Notes under the pieces: generated by a model
The model's database searches: none
What the model was told of the DNA's origin: nothing
What the model saw: the letters and a program-made list of their open reading frames with translations, nothing else
From: Agromyces ramosus
Lineage (GTDB): Bacteria; Actinomycetota; Actinomycetes; Actinomycetales; Microbacteriaceae
DNA length: 64,000 nt
NCBI RefSeq assembly: GCF_030817175.1
Contig: NZ_JAUSYY010000001.1
Coordinates: 2,356,001-2,420,000 of the forward strand
Direction: 5' to 3'
Program-made: the position numbers and the translations under genes
Shown here: piece by piece, positions 7,855 through 17,576 of the stretch
Layout: every line of letters begins with the position of its first letter
Position numbering within the stretch: the stretch's first letter is position 1

Positions 7855-9800
7855 CCCTCCCGGCCCCGAACCTCGACGATCGCCGATTCCAGGACCTCGT
7901 CGACGACGCGAAGCGCCTCGTCGCCCTGCGCTGCCCCGAGTGGTCGGATCACAACGTGTCCGACCCCGGCGTCACGCTCATCGAGACGTTCGCCTTCATG
8001 ACCGACGAGCTCTTCTACCGGCTGAACCGGGTGCCCGACAAGCTCTACATCGCGTTCCTCGACCTCATCGGCACGACGCTCTACCCGCCGGCGGCCGCCA
8101 CGACCGACGTGGTGCTGTGGCTCTCGGCGCCCCGCAAGGAGACCGTCGTGGTGCCCGACCGTACCGAGGTCGGCACACCGCGCACCGAGCAGACCGAATC
8201 GATCGTGTTCCAGACCACGGCCGAGCTCTCTATTCCGCCGCGCGAGCTCACCGTGATCGGCAGTCGATCGGGCGACGCCGAGCCGTATGTCCGCGGCGCG
8301 ACGCTCGGCGACGACACCCTCGACACGTTCGCCGCCAAGCCGAAGATCGGCGACGAGTTCCTGCTCGGCCTCGACGACCAGGCCGCCGGGCTCGCGATCT
8401 CGCTGCGACTCGACTGCGCCGTGCGCGGCGTCGGCGTCAACCCGCTCGACCCGCCGATCGTCTGGGAGGCGTGGACGGCCGCAGGCTGGGTGGGCTGCGA
8501 CCTCGTGGCCGACGGCACCGGCGGGCTCAATCGCCCCGGAGACGTCGTCGTCATCGTGCCCGGCGGGCACGTCGCATCCGTCATCGGCGACGAACGCGCC
8601 GGGTGGCTGCGCTGCCGCCTCGTCGAGCGCGAGGAGGGCGTGCCGACCTACACGGCGTCGCCGCTCGTGCGGGCCGCCTCGGCCGTGACCGTCGGCGGCG
8701 TCGCGCACGCCGTGCACGCGAGGACCGTCGACGACGAGATCCTCGGCCTGTCGGAGGGCGTGCCGGGGCAGACCTTCCCCCTCCAGGAGCACCCCGTCGT
8801 CGACGACGGCGAGCCGCTCGTCGTCGAGGTCGCGAGCGGCAGCGGTTGGGAGCCCTGGACCGAGGTCGACTCGTTCGCGGGATCCGACCAGGACGCGCGG
8901 GAGGTCACCGTCGACCGGGCTCGCGGCACCGTGACCTTCCCGCCCGCCGTGCGCGAGCGCGACGGGAGCCTCCGCCGCTACGGCGCCGTGCCGCCGAAGG
9001 GCGCACCGCTGCGGGTGCCGCAGTACCGCGTCGGCGGCGGCCGTCGCGGCAACGTCGCGGCCGGGGCGCTCTCGGTGCTGCGCTCGACGGTGCCGTTCGT
9101 GAGCAGCGCCGTGAACCGCGCCGCCGCCCGCGACGGCACCGACGGCGAGACGATCGACGAGGCGAAGCTGCGCGGGCCGCTCGCGCTGCGCACGCGTGAC
9201 CGTGCGGTGACGCTCGAGGACTACGAGCAGCTCGCGAAGCGCGCGGCGCCGGGCATCGCGCGCGCCAACGCGGTGGCGCTGACCGGCAAGGGCGAGCAGC
9301 TCGGCGTGCGCCTGCTCGTCGTGCCGACCGTGGCCGTCGGACCGGGCGGCCGCGCCGCCTTCGCCGACCTCATCCCCGCCGAGGAGACGCTCGCGGCCAT
9401 CGCCGAGGACCTCGACGCCCGCAGGCCCGCCGGGACCCGGCTCGCGATCGAGCCGCCCGACTACCAGGGCGTGACCGTCGTCGCGAAGCTCGCCGCCAAG
9501 CCGCGCGTCGCCGTCGAGTCGCTCCGCGAGGAGGCGCAGGCCGCCCTCTACCGCCACTTCGACCCGGTGCGCGGTGGCGCAGACGGCACCGGCTGGCCGT
9601 TCGGCCGACCCGTGCTCGCCGGCGAGGTGTACTCGGTGCTGCAGTCGCTCGCCGGCACCGAGATCGTCGACGAGGTGCTGCTGTTCGCGGCCGACCCCGT
9701 CACGGGCAAGCGCGGCGAGCCCGTGCAGCGCATCGACCTCGCCCCCAACTCGCTCGTGTTCAGCTTCGAGCACCGGGTGCGCGTCACGGCGGGAGTCTGA
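7851..9800 (+). CDS. Putative baseplate assembly protein (gp6/J-like, Afp11-type)
   Basis: 649 residues starting at the ATGA overlap; an upstream continuation of the same frame lies inside the gp25-like gene and is not used. The N-terminus (FQDLVDDAKRLVALRCPEW, then HNVSDPGVTLIETFAFMTDEL) is characteristic of the large CIS baseplate wedge protein. The C-terminal third (RAVTLEDYEQLAKRA ... GIARANAV) is the J-like region. It forms the wedge ring around the spike hub and triggers contraction. One base separates it from the following gpI-like gene. Confidence 0.92.
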   Translation: MTLPAPNLDDRRFQDLVDDAKRLVALRCPEWSDHNVSDPGVTLIETFAFMTDELFYRLNRVPDKLYIAFLDLIGTTLYPPAAATTDVVLWLSAPRKETVVVPDRTEVGTPRTEQTESIVFQTTAELSIPPRELTVIGSRSGDAEPYVRGATLGDDTLDTFAAKPKIGDEFLLGLDDQAAGLAISLRLDCAVRGVGVNPLDPPIVWEAWTAAGWVGCDLVADGTGGLNRPGDVVVIVPGGHVASVIGDERAGWLRCRLVEREEGVPTYTASPLVRAASAVTVGGVAHAVHARTVDDEILGLSEGVPGQTFPLQEHPVVDDGEPLVVEVASGSGWEPWTEVDSFAGSDQDAREVTVDRARGTVTFPPAVRERDGSLRRYGAVPPKGAPLRVPQYRVGGGRRGNVAAGALSVLRSTVPFVSSAVNRAAARDGTDGETIDEAKLRGPLALRTRDRAVTLEDYEQLAKRAAPGIARANAVALTGKGEQLGVRLLVVPTVAVGPGGRAAFADLIPAEETLAAIAEDLDARRPAGTRLAIEPPDYQGVTVVAKLAAKPRVAVESLREEAQAALYRHFDPVRGGADGTGWPFGRPVLAGEVYSVLQSLAGTEIVDEVLLFAADPVTGKRGEPVQRIDLAPNSLVFSFEHRVRVTAGV

Positions 9801-9801
9801 G

Positions 9802-10358
9802 ATGCGCGGAATGGTTCCCGGCCTCACGAGCCCCGTGCCCCTCATCACGCGGCTCCCCGCGATCCTGCAGGAGGACGAGTTCCTGCAGCGCTTCCTGCCC
9901 GCGTTCGACGATGCGGTCGCCCCGGTGTACGCGGCGCTCGACAACCTCGCCGCCTACGTGACTCCCGAGTACGCGCCGTCCGACTTCGTCGACTGGCTCG
10001 CCGGATGGGTCGACATCGCGGTCGACGAGGAGTGGCCCGAAGCACAGCGACGGCGCATCATCGCCGACGCGGCGGCGCTGCACCGTCGCGCCGGCACGGT
10101 CGGCGGCATCCGCGACGCCGTGCAGCTCGCCGCCGGCCCCGACGCGGTCATCGACGTCGCCGAGTCGGGCGGGGTGTCGTGGTCGGCCACCCCCGGTGGC
10201 AGCCTTCCCGGTACAGCGGATGCCGCGGTGCGCATCTCGATCACTGTGCCCGACGGCGACGAGCCGTCGATCCGCCGCCGGCTCGAGCGCGTCGCGGCGG
10301 GCGTCGTGCCCGCGCACCTGCCCGTGGAGCTTCAGGTGGCCGTTCGGGGGAGGGCATC

Positions 10359-10362
<4 letters not shown>
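9802..10362 (+). CDS. Phage tail protein, P2 gpI-like (Afp12-type baseplate protein)
   Basis: 186 residues. The sequence opens with a short lead then LPAILQEDEFLQRFLPAFD and continues with LDNLAAYVTPEYAPSDFVDWLAGWV, the classic signature of the gpI-like protein that pairs with the gp6/J-like wedge protein. The C-terminal half is a ferredoxin-like domain (AVRISITVPDG ... VPAHLPVEL). It completes the baseplate wedge. The ATG lies one base after the previous stop, and the gene overlaps the next start by ATGA. Confidence 0.9.
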
Positions 10363-11708
<1,346 letters not shown>

Positions 11709-11739
11709 CCGCCGACCGGGCCGCCCGCCGCGCCTTGCG

Positions 11740-11793
11740 CAGGAGATCGGGCGCCGTACCCACCTCACAGCGCGCTCAGCGCCCAATCTCCTG
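11740..11793. terminator. Hairpin between the CIS operon and the convergent regulator
   Basis: Arms of 15 bases (11740-11754 and 11779-11793) are complementary at 14 positions, with one G-T pair, around a 24-base loop. It lies 31 bases after the CIS operon stop and 74 bases after the regulator stop on the other strand, where a bidirectional terminator is expected. There is no T tract, which is common for actinobacterial terminators. Confidence 0.5.
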
Positions 11794-11867
11794 AGCGAGC
11801 AGCGCGGAGCGCCGGTGAGCGCCACCGGTCGAGGTGGCGGGGCGCCCGGGCGGGTGCGAACGCCCGC

Positions 11868-14366
11868 TCACTCCACGCCGAGCGCGACCCGCATGCGCCG
11901 GTACGAGTCCGACGCCCGCCGCGCCGCCACCACGTCGCCCGACTGCTCGTGCACCGTCACGAGCGTGCGCCACGACTCGTCGAGCCACGGGTCGATCTCG
12001 ACCGCACGGCTCGCGGCGGCGACGGCAGCCCTCGGCGACCCGAGGTGCAGCTCGAGGTGCGCGAGCGAGGTCGCCGCCTCGGCGGCGCGGATGCGGTACC
12101 GCTCCCGAGCGCCGATCGCCCACTCCGCAGGGCCGTCCTCGGGGAGCACGTCGCCCAGGTACAGGTCGAGCGCGTGCCGCAGTCCGCTCGCGGTGGCCGC
12201 GGTGTCGCGGCGTGCCTTCGCCATCGCGGCGTCGGCGAGGCTCTCGTCGAAGTCGGCGAGGTCGCAGTCGCGCCGGTCGAGGAGCCCGAGACGATACGCC
12301 TCGCCGTCACGTTCGACGATCGAGCCCGCGGCAGCCGGCTCCTGCGCCGGCAGCACGCGCCGCAGGCTCGACACGCTCACGTGCAGCGCGTGCACGGCGG
12401 ACTCGATGCCGAGGTCACCCCAGAGCACCTCCGCGATGATCTCGCGGTGCAGCGGCGAGCCGGCGTTCAGCGCGAGCATCCGCAACAGCGCCCGGGCCTG
12501 GGGGCGCACCGCCCTGAGGTCGACCTCCGAGCCGTCGACCTGCAGCCGGAACCCCCCGAAGCAGCCGACGGTCACATGCGGCCGACGGGTCGTGGCTCGC
12601 GCGGCAGCGATGGCCGGGCGCGAGGGTGCGGTCGTCGAGACGCGCGGGAGGTCGATCGGAAGCCGCGGCATCCCCGCCGCGAGCGCGACGCGCCTCGACG
12701 AGGCGAGACGGTCATGCGACCGGCCCGAGGCATCCGACAGTGCCTGCGCCGCGTCGAGCAGCGCGGCGGCCGCGCCGAGTCCCGTCGCGATCGACGCGGA
12801 TTCCGCCGAGACGATGAGTTCGCGTGCGTGCGGCGAGCCGGCGATCGCTGCGATCAGGGCAGCGGATGCCTCGGCCCACGCCGCGACATCCGCAGCACCG
12901 AGGCGGCTCGCGCGATCGGCGAGCGCCGCCGCCTGCCCCGTCGTGGCGCGTCCGCCGCGCAGTCGCATCAGGTGGTCGATCCCGACGACGATCGCCGCGC
13001 CCGCCTCGTCGCCGCGCACCTCGCACTCCTCGACGACCGAGCGCACCGCGCGGTCGGGGCGAGCGGATGCCGCAGCGATCGCACCACGCGTGAGCCGGGC
13101 GAGCCGGGGCAGGCCGAGCGCGAGCGCGTCGCGTTCGAGTGCGGCGAGCGCATCGAGCGTGAGGTCGCGCGACGACAGGGGCGCGCGGATGACGAGGAGG
13201 GCGAGCCGGATCGCGGTGCGGCGCTCGGGATCGGCGGATCGCGCCGAGCGGTGCAGGAGCGGCACCGCGCCGACGACGTCGCCCGCGCGAAGGCGTCGCA
13301 CGGCGTCGGCGAGCGGGTCGGCGTCGTGGCGCCGGGGGAGTCCGCTCGTGGCCGAGGCGGCCCACACGGCGGCCAGGGAGCCGGCGGACGGGGTGTCGGC
13401 GTTCGTCGCGGGCACTGCCGACGGGGCATCCGTCATCAGCTTCTCATCGGCACCGCACCGCGAACGCAAGTGGCGGCGCAACACCGGCGGGAGCACGCGG
13501 CGCCGGCCGAGCTCCACGGTGTGCGCGACGACGCCGGTGTCCAGAGCGGTGATGAGGGTGGTCGCAGCGTCGGAGCCGAGGAGCGAGGCGCATGGCGCGA
13601 GCTCGAACGTCGTGAAGACGCTCGCGCGCTCGAGGGAGGCGGCGACGGATGCCGGGAGCGCGCCGAGGTGCTCCTCCAGGAAGCCTGCCGCGAACCCGCA
13701 CTCGAGGGCGGCATCGACGGCCGCGGCGAGGTCATCGGGGTCGGTGTGGAACCGGCCGGCGCGAACCGCGAGCAGGCGCACGAGGGCGGCCCAGCCCGCG
13801 GTCTCGCTCGCGACCCTCGAGGCGTGCTCGAGGCTGAGCGGGCATCCGCAGACGTCGTGGAAGACCTCGGCGATCTCGTCGATGCGCAGCGCGAGGTCGC
13901 GCGTCGTGATGACCTCGGCGTCGGGTGCCGCATGGGCGACGGCCACGCTCGGCGGAACGCGCGAGGCGACGACGAGGCGCGGCACCGCCGCGACATTCGC
14001 GACCAGTCGTTCGAGCACCGGCTCGGCCGCGCCGCCCATGAGATGGTGCGCGTCGTCGAGCACGAGGAGGGCGGGGCTCCTCGTCACGGCCTCGTCGAGG
14101 ACCGCGTCGGCCACGGCCGGCACGGCGTGCTCCGCCCGGAGTTGCACGACGAGCCCGCCCCGGCTTGCGGATGCCTCGAGCCGACGCGCGAGCGTCGTCT
14201 TGCCTGCGCCGCACGCGCCCACGATGAACACGCGTGACGCGTCGAGCCGACGCGCGAGGCGCGACGGAACACGTGCGGGCGCGAGCCCGTCGACGCGTAG
14301 ATCCTCGATGACGTGGTGCACCGTCGTGCCCCCCAGAAGACGGTCGTGCCGGTTCCCGACCGACAC
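11868..14366 (-). CDS. AAA-ATPase/SARP-type transcriptional regulator (BTAD domain)
   Basis: 832 residues from a GTG. N-terminal STAND/MalT-like ATPase: Walker A GACGAGKT at residues 50-57 and Walker B LLVLDDAH near 100-107. Middle: helical repeats. C-terminus: OmpR-type winged helix from about residue 597 (CFGGFRLQVDG ... VRPQARALLRMLALN ... EVLWGD) followed by the bacterial transcriptional activator domain ending in SYRRMRVALGVE. The order is reversed relative to AfsR, where the DNA-binding part is N-terminal. It converges on the CIS operon, and such regulators are common next to actinobacterial CIS loci, so control of the CIS is likely but unproven. Confidence 0.85.
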   Translation of the reverse strand: MSVGNRHDRLLGGTTVHHVIEDLRVDGLAPARVPSRLARRLDASRVFIVGACGAGKTTLARRLEASASRGGLVVQLRAEHAVPAVADAVLDEAVTRSPALLVLDDAHHLMGGAAEPVLERLVANVAAVPRLVVASRVPPSVAVAHAAPDAEVITTRDLALRIDEIAEVFHDVCGCPLSLEHASRVASETAGWAALVRLLAVRAGRFHTDPDDLAAAVDAALECGFAAGFLEEHLGALPASVAASLERASVFTTFELAPCASLLGSDAATTLITALDTGVVAHTVELGRRRVLPPVLRRHLRSRCGADEKLMTDAPSAVPATNADTPSAGSLAAVWAASATSGLPRRHDADPLADAVRRLRAGDVVGAVPLLHRSARSADPERRTAIRLALLVIRAPLSSRDLTLDALAALERDALALGLPRLARLTRGAIAAASARPDRAVRSVVEECEVRGDEAGAAIVVGIDHLMRLRGGRATTGQAAALADRASRLGAADVAAWAEASAALIAAIAGSPHARELIVSAESASIATGLGAAAALLDAAQALSDASGRSHDRLASSRRVALAAGMPRLPIDLPRVSTTAPSRPAIAAARATTRRPHVTVGCFGGFRLQVDGSEVDLRAVRPQARALLRMLALNAGSPLHREIIAEVLWGDLGIESAVHALHVSVSSLRRVLPAQEPAAAGSIVERDGEAYRLGLLDRRDCDLADFDESLADAAMAKARRDTAATASGLRHALDLYLGDVLPEDGPAEWAIGARERYRIRAAEAATSLAHLELHLGSPRAAVAAASRAVEIDPWLDESWRTLVTVHEQSGDVVAARRASDSYRRMRVALGVE

Positions 14367-14557
14367 GAGTCACGATAGTCCTCGCGCGGAATCGCGCATA
14401 TGCGGGCTAGCCCTGAATCCGGCCCGTGTACCCCGATTTGGGGTATCGACATCGGGGTGTGGGACTCGTCGCGCGCGGGTCCGAGCAACCTTTGGCGCCG
14501 GTTCGGACGACGGTCGGCGAAGTGATATCCTCGTACGGTTGCCGATTGCGGCAGCAC

Positions 14558-14629
<72 letters not shown>

Positions 14630-14663
14630 CTGGTTCTCTCGGCGTTTGCCGCGGGGCCTACCC

Positions 14664-14737
14664 GGCGGGGTAGCTCAGGTGGTTAGAGCACACGGCTCAT
14701 AATCGTGGTGTCGCGGGTTCGAGTCCCGCCCTCGCTA
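14664..14737 (+). tRNA. tRNA-Met (CAT anticodon, elongator type)
   Basis: Complete cloverleaf of 74 bases. Acceptor GGCGGGG pairs with CCTCGCT through two G-T pairs; anticodon stem CACGG/TCGTG with loop CTCATAA (anticodon CAT); T arm GCGGG-TTCGAGT-CCCGC. The stem lacks the three consecutive G-C pairs of an initiator, so this is the elongator. CCA is not encoded. Confidence 0.95.
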
Positions 14738-14844
14738 CTTCAAGAGATTCGCTTGCCAGATCAGTCGTTCCTCGGGCCAAAATGGATCGATGACCGGCAA
14801 TTCCATGTTCTTCGTCCGTCCAGCGGCCACCGAGGCGAGTTCGC
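14738..14844. other. Lower-GC junction downstream of the tRNA pair
   Basis: About 107 bases with clearly more A/T than the rest of the window (for example CTTCAAGAGATTCGCTTGCC, AAAATGGATCGATGACC). No gene, hairpin or tRNA-end repeat is seen. A composition break directly at a tRNA 3' end is compatible with an old integration or recombination boundary. Confidence 0.4.
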
Positions 14845-15351
14845 GTGCCTGAGCTTTCGACCCGCCTTCAGAATGTCGTCGACGCGCTGCCGCTCGCACC
14901 GGGCATGAGAGTGCTCGAAGTCGGTGGCGCCCCGGGCGCCGCGGCCCGTGCAGTTGCCGCGAAGGTCGGCCCCACCGGCCACGTGCTCGTGCTCGATCGC
15001 TCCCAGACGGGCATTGAACTCACCGAGCGAGCATGTCGCCGCGAGATGGATGCGGGAACGCTGTCGACCTTGTGCGAGCCCGTGGAAGCGTTCGAGCTGC
15101 CCGAGGGAGTGCCGCGCTTCGACCTCGCGTTCGCGTGTCGGGTCGGCGCGCTCGACGGACGCCACCCGAAGCTCTACAACGAGGCCATCGCGCGGCTGCG
15201 TCGCGCCATCGTCCCCGGTGGCGTGCTCTACGTCGACACGGGCAACCCGCTGACCCCGATCCCCCTGGGCTGGTTGACCCGGAACTCCACGTCCTCCAAG
15301 GTGGAACGGTGCAGTGGGCACTGGCCATCCTCACCGTCGTCGCGTACCTGA
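14845..15351 (+). CDS. Class I SAM-dependent methyltransferase, probably C-terminally truncated
   Basis: 168 residues from a GTG. The Rossmann start is clear: a motif I variant VLEVGGAPGAAAR (the usual form is E-x-G-x-G-x-G), motif post-I LVLDRS, FDLAFACRVGALDGRHP, and LYVDTGNPL as strand 5. After PLTPIPL the last ~25 residues (NSTSSKVERCSGHW and onward) look like out-of-frame reading of the following kinase gene, which starts at 15309 inside this one. The natural C-terminus is therefore probably lost at a recombination junction. Substrate unknown; activity doubtful. Confidence 0.55.
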   Translation: MPELSTRLQNVVDALPLAPGMRVLEVGGAPGAAARAVAAKVGPTGHVLVLDRSQTGIELTERACRREMDAGTLSTLCEPVEAFELPEGVPRFDLAFACRVGALDGRHPKLYNEAIARLRRAIVPGGVLYVDTGNPLTPIPLGWLTRNSTSSKVERCSGHWPSSPSSRT

Positions 15352-16400
15352 CGCTGTCGATCGGGTCCGCGAGCTTCGAGCAGATCCTGCCGACGCTGGT
15401 GGTCGGTCTCATCTACTCCGCGCTCGCCGTCTTCGGGTTCCGCGTCGTCCAGGGACGCTCGGCCTGGTGGGCAGGGGGGTACGTCTGCGCGCAACTGGCG
15501 CTCGGCTTCGTGGTGTTCTGGCTCTCGGATGCCGCGGTGGGCGCCATCCTCCTCCTCGTGGTCCTCGTCTCGCAGGCCGTCCTGCTGCTGCCACTGCCGG
15601 CCGCAGTCGTCGTGGCTGCCGTCATCCCGCTCGCGCATGTCGGCATGCAGTGGCCGCATGTGCTCCGGGAGGGCCTCGGCACGCTCGCGGTCACGACCTT
15701 CACCGTCATCGTGACCGAGCTGCTCGTGCGCGAGCGCAAGGCCAGGGCCGACCTCGCCGAGGCGCACGAGCGGTTGCGCGGGTATGCCGCCCAAGCCGAG
15801 CAGTTGGCTACGATCCAGGAGCGCAACCGGCTCGCGCGCGACATCCATGACGGGGTGGGCCACCACCTGACCGTCGTGCAGATGCTGCTCGAGGCAGCAC
15901 GCGCCGTCATCCGCACCGCCGACCCCGAGCGCCTCGACTCCATGCTGGCCAAGGCTCAGGCTCAATCAGGGCAGGCCCTCGCGGAGGTGCGGCGGTCGGT
16001 CGCCGCCCTTCGGGAACACCGGCCGGCCTTGACCGAGGCGCTCGCGACCCTCGCCGCGGAGGCGACCGTGGCGGGCGTTCCGACCGAGCTCGAGGTGCTC
16101 GGCACGCCGCGCGCGATCCGCGCGGACGTCGACGAGTCGCTCTTCCGTGCGGCTCAGGAGGGCCTCACGAACGTTCGGAAGCACGCGGATGCCACGACCA
16201 CCGCCGTCGTCCTCGACTACCGTGACGAACACCACGTCAGGCTCGAGGTTCGCGACGACGGTCGGGGACTCCCCGAGCAGGCGGGTGCCGGCTTCGGGCT
16301 CACCGGCTTGCGCGAGCGCATGGCGAACCTCGGCGGCCGGATGTCGCTGGACCCGGCCGGCGCCACCGGGCTCACCCTCACCGTGGAGGTGCCGGGATGA
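15309..16400 (+). CDS. NarL/DesK-type sensor histidine kinase
   Basis: 363 residues from GTG 15309, which has AAGGTGG just upstream; the open frame continues further upstream inside the methyltransferase but is not membrane-like there. About four to five membrane segments fill residues 1-135. The HisKA_3 dimerisation domain follows, with the phospho-acceptor His180 in ARDIHDGVGHH. The ATPase domain shows the N box (EGLTNVRKHA) and DDGRGLP. It is an inner-membrane kinase whose signal is unknown. The stop overlaps the response regulator start (ATGA), so the pair is co-translated. Confidence 0.92.
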   Translation: MQWALAILTVVAYLTLSIGSASFEQILPTLVVGLIYSALAVFGFRVVQGRSAWWAGGYVCAQLALGFVVFWLSDAAVGAILLLVVLVSQAVLLLPLPAAVVVAAVIPLAHVGMQWPHVLREGLGTLAVTTFTVIVTELLVRERKARADLAEAHERLRGYAAQAEQLATIQERNRLARDIHDGVGHHLTVVQMLLEAARAVIRTADPERLDSMLAKAQAQSGQALAEVRRSVAALREHRPALTEALATLAAEATVAGVPTELEVLGTPRAIRADVDESLFRAAQEGLTNVRKHADATTTAVVLDYRDEHHVRLEVRDDGRGLPEQAGAGFGLTGLRERMANLGGRMSLDPAGATGLTLTVEVPG

Positions 16401-17035
16401 CGATCCGCGTGCTCATCGCCGACGACCAGGCGCTCTTCCGCGAGGCGCTCACGACCCTGCTGGAGGTGCAGCCGGGCATCGAGGCGATCGGCGAGGCGGG
16501 CGACGGCGAGGAGGCGGTGCGCCGGAGTGGTCAGCTCCGTCCCGACGTGGTGCTCATGGACCTGCGGATGCCGGTGCTCGACGGAATCGCGGCTACCGCA
16601 CGCCTCCGAGCCGAGCAGCCCGACGTGCAGGTGCTCGCCCTGACGACGTTCGACGACGACGAGGACGTCTTCGCCGCGCTGCGGGCGGGGGCGGTCGGGT
16701 ACCTCCTCAAGGACGTGTCGTCGGCGAGGCTCGTCGAGGCGATCGTCGCCGCAGCACGGGGGGAGTCGGTGCTGCAGCCGTCGGTGGCCGCGAAGGTCGT
16801 GGCACGAGTGGCTCGGATGCCGCAGGAGACTCCGCCGCCGGAGCATCCGCTCACCGAACGAGAGGTCGACGTGGTGCGGCTGCTCGGCGAGGGCCGAAGC
16901 AACCGCGAGATCGCCGGCGCCCTCTTCCTCGCCGAGGGCACCGTGAAGAACCTCGTCACCAGCGTGCTGTCGAAGCTCGAGGTGCGCGACCGCACGCAGG
17001 CGGCGCTCCGCGCGCGGGACTTCGGCATCCTCTGA
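16397..17035 (+). CDS. NarL/FixJ-family response regulator
   Basis: 212 residues. Receiver domain with the acidic pair Asp9/Asp10, the phosphorylation site Asp55 (VVLMDLRMP) and Lys in YLLKDVSS. The LuxR-type helix-turn-helix spans about residues 145-205 (LTEREVDVVRLLGEGRSNREIA ends in VKNLVTSVLSKL). It is the cognate partner of the kinase at 15309. The downstream membrane-protein genes are plausible targets because of position only. Confidence 0.95.
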   Translation: MTIRVLIADDQALFREALTTLLEVQPGIEAIGEAGDGEEAVRRSGQLRPDVVLMDLRMPVLDGIAATARLRAEQPDVQVLALTTFDDDEDVFAALRAGAVGYLLKDVSSARLVEAIVAAARGESVLQPSVAAKVVARVARMPQETPPPEHPLTEREVDVVRLLGEGRSNREIAGALFLAEGTVKNLVTSVLSKLEVRDRTQAALRARDFGIL

Positions 17036-17175
17036 ACCTCTGCCTCTGCCTCTGGCATGCATGAGTCGGTCACCCCCGAACGTGACCCTGCGCATGACCT
17101 TCGGCACCTGCCGCAGCCCATGCTCCTCGTCGAGGATTCCTGTGTCCGAACAGTGGAATCGCAAGAGGAGTCGAG

Positions 17176-17571
17176 ATGAACCACGAAGAGACGACCGTGC
17201 ACCGACCGTCCGCGCTCCGGTTCGCGCTGCACGGGATCGAGATGGTGATCGCGATGGTGGTGGGCATGGTCGTGCTGGGTCCGGTCTGGTCGTGGGCGTG
17301 GCCCGGTCTCAGCGAGAACACGACCGCGCAGGCGCTCGTGATGGCCACCGACATGTCGATCGGGATGGCCGTCTGGATGCGGATCCGCGGCCACGGCCTG
17401 CCGGCCATCGCCGAGATGTCCGCCGCGATGTACCTGTCGTTCCTCGTGGTGCTGCCGTTGCACTGGACCGGCCTGTTGTCGGCCATGGCGTTCATGACGG
17501 CCGGCCACGTGCTCATGTTGCCGGCCATGCTGGTCGCGATGCTGCGACGCCGCCACGAGTACGGGTGGTGA
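17176..17571 (+). CDS. Small methionine-rich integral membrane protein
   Basis: 131 residues with about four membrane helices and many methionines (MVIAMVVGMVV, MATDMSIGMAVWM, MSAAMYLSFLVVLPLHW). An AAGAGGAG ribosome site precedes the ATG. I do not recognise the family with certainty. It overlaps the following DJ-1-type membrane gene (GTGA), so the two are probably co-expressed. Met- and His-bearing helices (HGIEM, GHVLMLPAML) could bind a metal, but nothing proves it. Confidence 0.75.
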   Translation: MNHEETTVHRPSALRFALHGIEMVIAMVVGMVVLGPVWSWAWPGLSENTTAQALVMATDMSIGMAVWMRIRGHGLPAIAEMSAAMYLSFLVVLPLHWTGLLSAMAFMTAGHVLMLPAMLVAMLRRRHEYGW

Positions 17572-17576
17572 GCCGC

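Noticed and set aside
15033..15308. Longer N-terminus for the sensor kinase
   Set aside because: The upstream in-frame sequence is Arg-rich shadow of the methyltransferase. Membrane-like sequence starts only at GTG 15309, which has a ribosome site.
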